Of a DNA stretch of 14,970 nucleotides, positions 13,359-14,970 are shown piece after piece. Position 1 is the first letter of the stretch. Each line of letters opens with the position of its first letter. This stretch comes from Clostridia bacterium (lineage in GTDB: Bacteria; Bacillota; Clostridia; Oscillospirales; Acutalibacteraceae): NCBI GenBank assembly GCA_900770255.1, contig CAAGJN010000079.1, positions 1-14,970 of the forward strand, in the 5' to 3' direction. Under the pieces are notes generated by a model. That model was not told the origin of the DNA, did no database searches, and was given only the letters and a program-made list of their open reading frames with translations. Made by a program: the position numbers and the translations under genes.

Positions 13359-14153
13359 ATGGATAAGAAAGTAGCCGTCCTGACGGGCGGAACATCGGGC
13401 ATAGGCATGCAGACGGCGCTGGCGCTCATGAGCGCGGGCTATACCGTTTATGAGCTCAGCCGCAGAGCGCAGGGTGTCGAGGGGATAAGCCACCTTGTCG
13501 CGGACGTTACGGACGAGGACGCGGTCAACGCAGTCGTCAAGGAGATAGTGTCGCGCGAGGGGAAAATAGACGTGCTCGTCAACAACGCGGGCTTCGGTAT
13601 CTCGGGCGCAGTCGAGTTTACCCGGACTGTGGATGCCAAGCGTTTATTTGATACAAACTTTTTCGGCATGGTCAATATGAACCGAGCCGTTATCCCGGTG
13701 ATGCGCGAGGCGGGCGTCGGGCGTATAATCAACATAAGCTCCGTCGCGGGACAGATCCCGATCCCGTTTCAGACATATTATTCGGCGGCCAAGGCGGCTA
13801 CCAATTCATACACAATGGCGCTCGCCAACGAGCTGCGCCCTTATGGCGTTTCGGTCTGCGCAGTTCAGCCGGGCGATATAAAGACGGGCTTTACAAAGGC
13901 GCGCGAAAAATCAATTGCGGGCGACGATGTTTACGGTGGGCGCATAGGGCGCTCGGTGTCTCGCATGGAGCACGACGAGCAGACGGGTATGGACCCCGCA
14001 GTAGCCGGCAGGTTCATTGCAAAGGTGGCAATGAAGAGAAGAGTCAGCCCGATTTATACCATCGGTGCGAGCTATTCTGCCCTCGCTTTTTTAACGCGCA
14101 TACTTCCGTGGAGCACGATCAACAAGGTCATCGGAATGATATATGCAAAGTAA
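13359..14153 (+). CDS. Short-chain dehydrogenase/reductase (SDR), classical type
   Basis: The 264-residue enzyme has all classical SDR landmarks: the cofactor motif TGGTSGIG (9-16), an acidic residue in ADV (48-50), NNAG (75-78), N100, the catalytic serine in NISSVAG (125-131), and Y141-x-x-x-K145 in YYSAAK. PGDIKTGF (about 170-177) follows. R35-R36 after the second strand (LSRR) suggest NADP(H) preference. It is cytosolic and uses NAD(P) to oxidise or reduce an alcohol or ketone; the substrate is not readable. A hydrophobic C-terminal stretch (about 239-260) could pack on a membrane or form the subunit interface. Start: GGAGGT lies 6 nt before the ATG. It is a single-gene unit with its own strong promoter; no clear terminator is visible before the tRNA operon. 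Confidence 0.93.
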   Translation: MDKKVAVLTGGTSGIGMQTALALMSAGYTVYELSRRAQGVEGISHLVADVTDEDAVNAVVKEIVSREGKIDVLVNNAGFGISGAVEFTRTVDAKRLFDTNFFGMVNMNRAVIPVMREAGVGRIINISSVAGQIPIPFQTYYSAAKAATNSYTMALANELRPYGVSVCAVQPGDIKTGFTKAREKSIAGDDVYGGRIGRSVSRMEHDEQTGMDPAVAGRFIAKVAMKRRVSPIYTIGASYSALAFLTRILPWSTINKVIGMIYAK

Positions 14154-14249
14154 GACTCTCGGCGTTAAGACGGCAATTGACAACGAAAAATCCAGCAGTG
14201 AGGGAGCGGGAGAAAAATAAGAAAAAGTTAAAAAAATTGCAAATAAGGG

Positions 14250-14278
14250 TTGACATAAAGTTAAAATTATAGTATATT
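14250..14278 (+). promoter_or_regulatory. Strong promoter of the tRNA operon
   Basis: A consensus TTGACA (14250-14255) and TATATT (14273-14278) are 17 nt apart in an AT-rich tract. Transcription would begin near 14285, about 27 nt before tRNA-Val. Confidence 0.9.
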
Positions 14279-14311
14279 AGTCTGCGTCGTCGGGCGAATG
14301 CCGATCGACCT

Positions 14312-14387
14312 GGGAGCATAGCTCAGCTGGGAGAGCACTTGCCTTACAAGCAAGGGGTCACAGGTTCGAGCCCTGTTGTTCCCACCA
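14312..14387 (+). tRNA. tRNA-Val (TAC)
   Basis: A complete 76-nt cloverleaf including an encoded CCA. Acceptor GGGAGCA pairs with TGTTCCC (one G-T), the D-arm is GCTC/GAGC, the anticodon stem is CTTGC/GCAAG around CTTACAA (anticodon TAC), and the T-arm is ACAGG/CCTGT with TTCGAGC. First gene of the tRNA operon. Confidence 0.97.
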
Positions 14388-14391
14388 GAAT

Positions 14392-14468
14392 GGCCCGGTA
14401 GCTCAGTTGGTTAGAGCGCTAGCCTGTCACGCTAGAGGTCGACGGTTCGAGACCGTTCCGGGTCGCCA
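14392..14468 (+). tRNA. tRNA-Asp (GTC)
   Basis: A 77-nt cloverleaf with encoded CCA. Acceptor GGCCCGG pairs with CCGGGTC (one G-T), the anticodon stem is CTAGC/GCTAG around CTGTCAC (anticodon GTC), and the T-loop is TTCGAGA. It starts 4 nt after tRNA-Val. Confidence 0.97.
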
Positions 14469-14476
14469 TCTTTGCC

Positions 14477-14499
14477 GAAATCCGGTTATTCCGGTTTTC
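14477..14499 (+). other. Small hairpin in the tRNA-Asp/tRNA-Phe spacer
   Basis: GAAATCCGG (14477-14485) pairs with CCGGTTTTC (14491-14499) apart from one T-T mismatch, over a TTATT loop. It could be an RNA processing signal or a weak attenuator inside the tRNA transcript. Confidence 0.5.
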
Positions 14500-14507
14500 A
14501 TAGATTT

Positions 14508-14583
<76 letters not shown>

Positions 14584-14588
14584 ACTGT

Positions 14589-14664
14589 GCGGATGTAGCT
14601 CATCCGGTAGAGCGCCACCTTGCCAAGGTGGAGGTAGCGAGTTCGAGCCTCGTCATCCGCTCCA
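14589..14664 (+). tRNA. tRNA-Gly (GCC)
   Basis: A 76-nt cloverleaf with encoded CCA. Acceptor GCGGATG pairs with CATCCGC, the anticodon stem is CCACC/GGTGG around TTGCCAA (anticodon GCC), and the T-loop is TTCGAGC. Last gene before the operon terminator. Confidence 0.97.
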
Positions 14665-14672
14665 TTTCTCTG

Positions 14673-14706
14673 ATGCCAATTAACTGATTTTAATTGGCAT
14701 TTTTTT
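14673..14706 (+). terminator. Terminator of the Val-Asp-Phe-Gly tRNA operon
   Basis: An 11-bp perfect stem, ATGCCAATTAA (14673-14683) with TTAATTGGCAT (14690-14700), closes a 6-nt loop and runs straight into seven Ts (14700-14706). It lies 8 nt after tRNA-Gly. Confidence 0.93.
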
Positions 14707-14732
14707 GACAGAGAGCGCGTAAAATTTAATAT

Positions 14733-14807
<75 letters not shown>

Positions 14808-14813
14808 AAAACA

Positions 14814-14870
14814 GAGGCACTTGCTTTGGCAAGTGCCTCAGCGTGTTGAAAAATACTTTTTCGACACGCT
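14814..14870. repeat. Two adjacent perfect or near-perfect hairpins after tRNA-Cys
   Basis: Hairpin one is GAGGCACTTGC (14814-14824) with GCAAGTGCCTC (14829-14839), 11 bp with a 4-nt loop. Hairpin two follows at once, AGCGTGTTGAAAAA (14840-14853) with TTTTTCGACACGCT (14857-14870), 14 bp with one T-G pair and a 3-nt loop. Neither has a trailing T-run of its own. They precede the terminator at 14872. Confidence 0.85.
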
Positions 14871-14871
14871 G

Positions 14872-14903
14872 AACAGCCCCGCCGGCGGCGGGGCTGTTTC
14901 TTT
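14872..14903 (+). terminator. GC-rich terminator after tRNA-Cys
   Basis: AACAGCCCCGCC (14872-14883) pairs perfectly with GGCGGGGCTGTT (14887-14898) over a GGC loop and is followed by TCTTT. It should end plus-strand transcripts from tRNA-Cys. The minus-strand gene at the window edge stops only 8 nt away but would see no T-run on its side. Confidence 0.8.
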
Positions 14904-14910
14904 ATCTCTG

Positions 14911-14970
14911 TTATTGCTTTTTGCTGCTTTCCTCTATTAGCCTGTTGATATCCGCAGGGCTGAACTCATA
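14911..14970 (-). CDS. C-terminal end of an unidentified protein (rest outside window)
   Basis: On the minus strand the window edge opens in a frame that reads YEFSPADINRLIEESSKKQ and then TAA (14913-14911). The amphipathic, charged ending looks like a real protein C-terminus, and the stop sits just beyond a hairpin terminator cluster, as expected for a convergent gene. Nineteen residues are too few to name a family. Confidence 0.55.
   Translation of the reverse strand, partial: YEFSPADINRLIEESSKKQ

Noticed and set aside
14154..14249. Terminator for the SDR gene
   Set aside because: No stem with a T-run could be found; only A-rich sequence before the tRNA promoter.
14705..14732. TTGACA with TAATAT as a tRNA-Cys promoter
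   Set aside because: The -10 would touch the first base of the tRNA, so transcription would begin inside it.
14814..14839. Partial copy of tRNA-Val as an integration site
   Set aside because: The shared GCACTTGC with tRNA-Val is only 8 nt and lies in a palindrome; no integrase or matching repeat end is present.

Overview
The window looks like chromosomal DNA from a low-to-mid G+C Firmicute of the class Clostridia, probably an uncultured gut-type Oscillospiraceae/Ruminococcaceae-like organism. The reasons are strong AGGAGG-type ribosome sites, consensus sigma-A promoters, a c-di-AMP receptor of the DarA type, a DUF6514-like small protein, and a DUF2508-BofA pair that belongs to spore-forming Firmicutes. 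The exact taxon is inference.

Left part (1-2380, plus strand): the 3' end of an ABC exporter gene, a DUF1854 gene and a DarA gene lie 12-17 nt apart and end at a strong terminator. They read as one operon. A noncoding, hairpin-rich stretch follows, then a convergent small DUF6514-like gene (minus strand) with its own promoter.

Middle (10191 down to 3084, minus strand): six genes spaced from a 4-nt overlap to 16 nt apart form one probable operon. In transcription order they are mannose-6-phosphate isomerase (TTG start), an ABC-F ATPase, a GH78 alpha-L-rhamnosidase-like enzyme, a GNAT acetyltransferase, a Gfo/Idh/MocA oxidoreductase and a PPC/DUF296 protein. A terminator lies at 3029-3064. The theme is cytoplasmic sugar or glycoside processing, with one translation-type ATPase embedded. 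No transporter or regulator is present in the operon.

Right of the operon (plus strand): DUF2508 and BofA genes form a spore-associated pair. Next is a 655-nt gene-free stretch holding two dead pieces: the left end of an IS3-like element with a broken orfA start, and a frameshifted fragment of an ABC-2 type ATPase on the minus strand. An orphan PTS EIIC-like membrane protein follows; its true start is fixed by a consensus promoter that overlaps the first in-frame ATG. Then come an SDR oxidoreductase with an extended -10 promoter and a tRNA operon (Val-Asp-Phe-Gly) with a near-perfect promoter and terminator. A separate tRNA-Cys is followed by three back-to-back hairpins, and the window ends in the C-terminus of an unidentified minus-strand gene.

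Most of the window is ordinary housekeeping and accessory metabolism. The parts most worth a second look are the ABC-DUF1854-DarA arrangement, the orphan EIIC-like protein, the fused IS/ABC relics, the structured noncoding block at 2381-2553 and the hairpin cluster after tRNA-Cys. I did not see a defence system, CRISPR array or clear novel multi-gene system.
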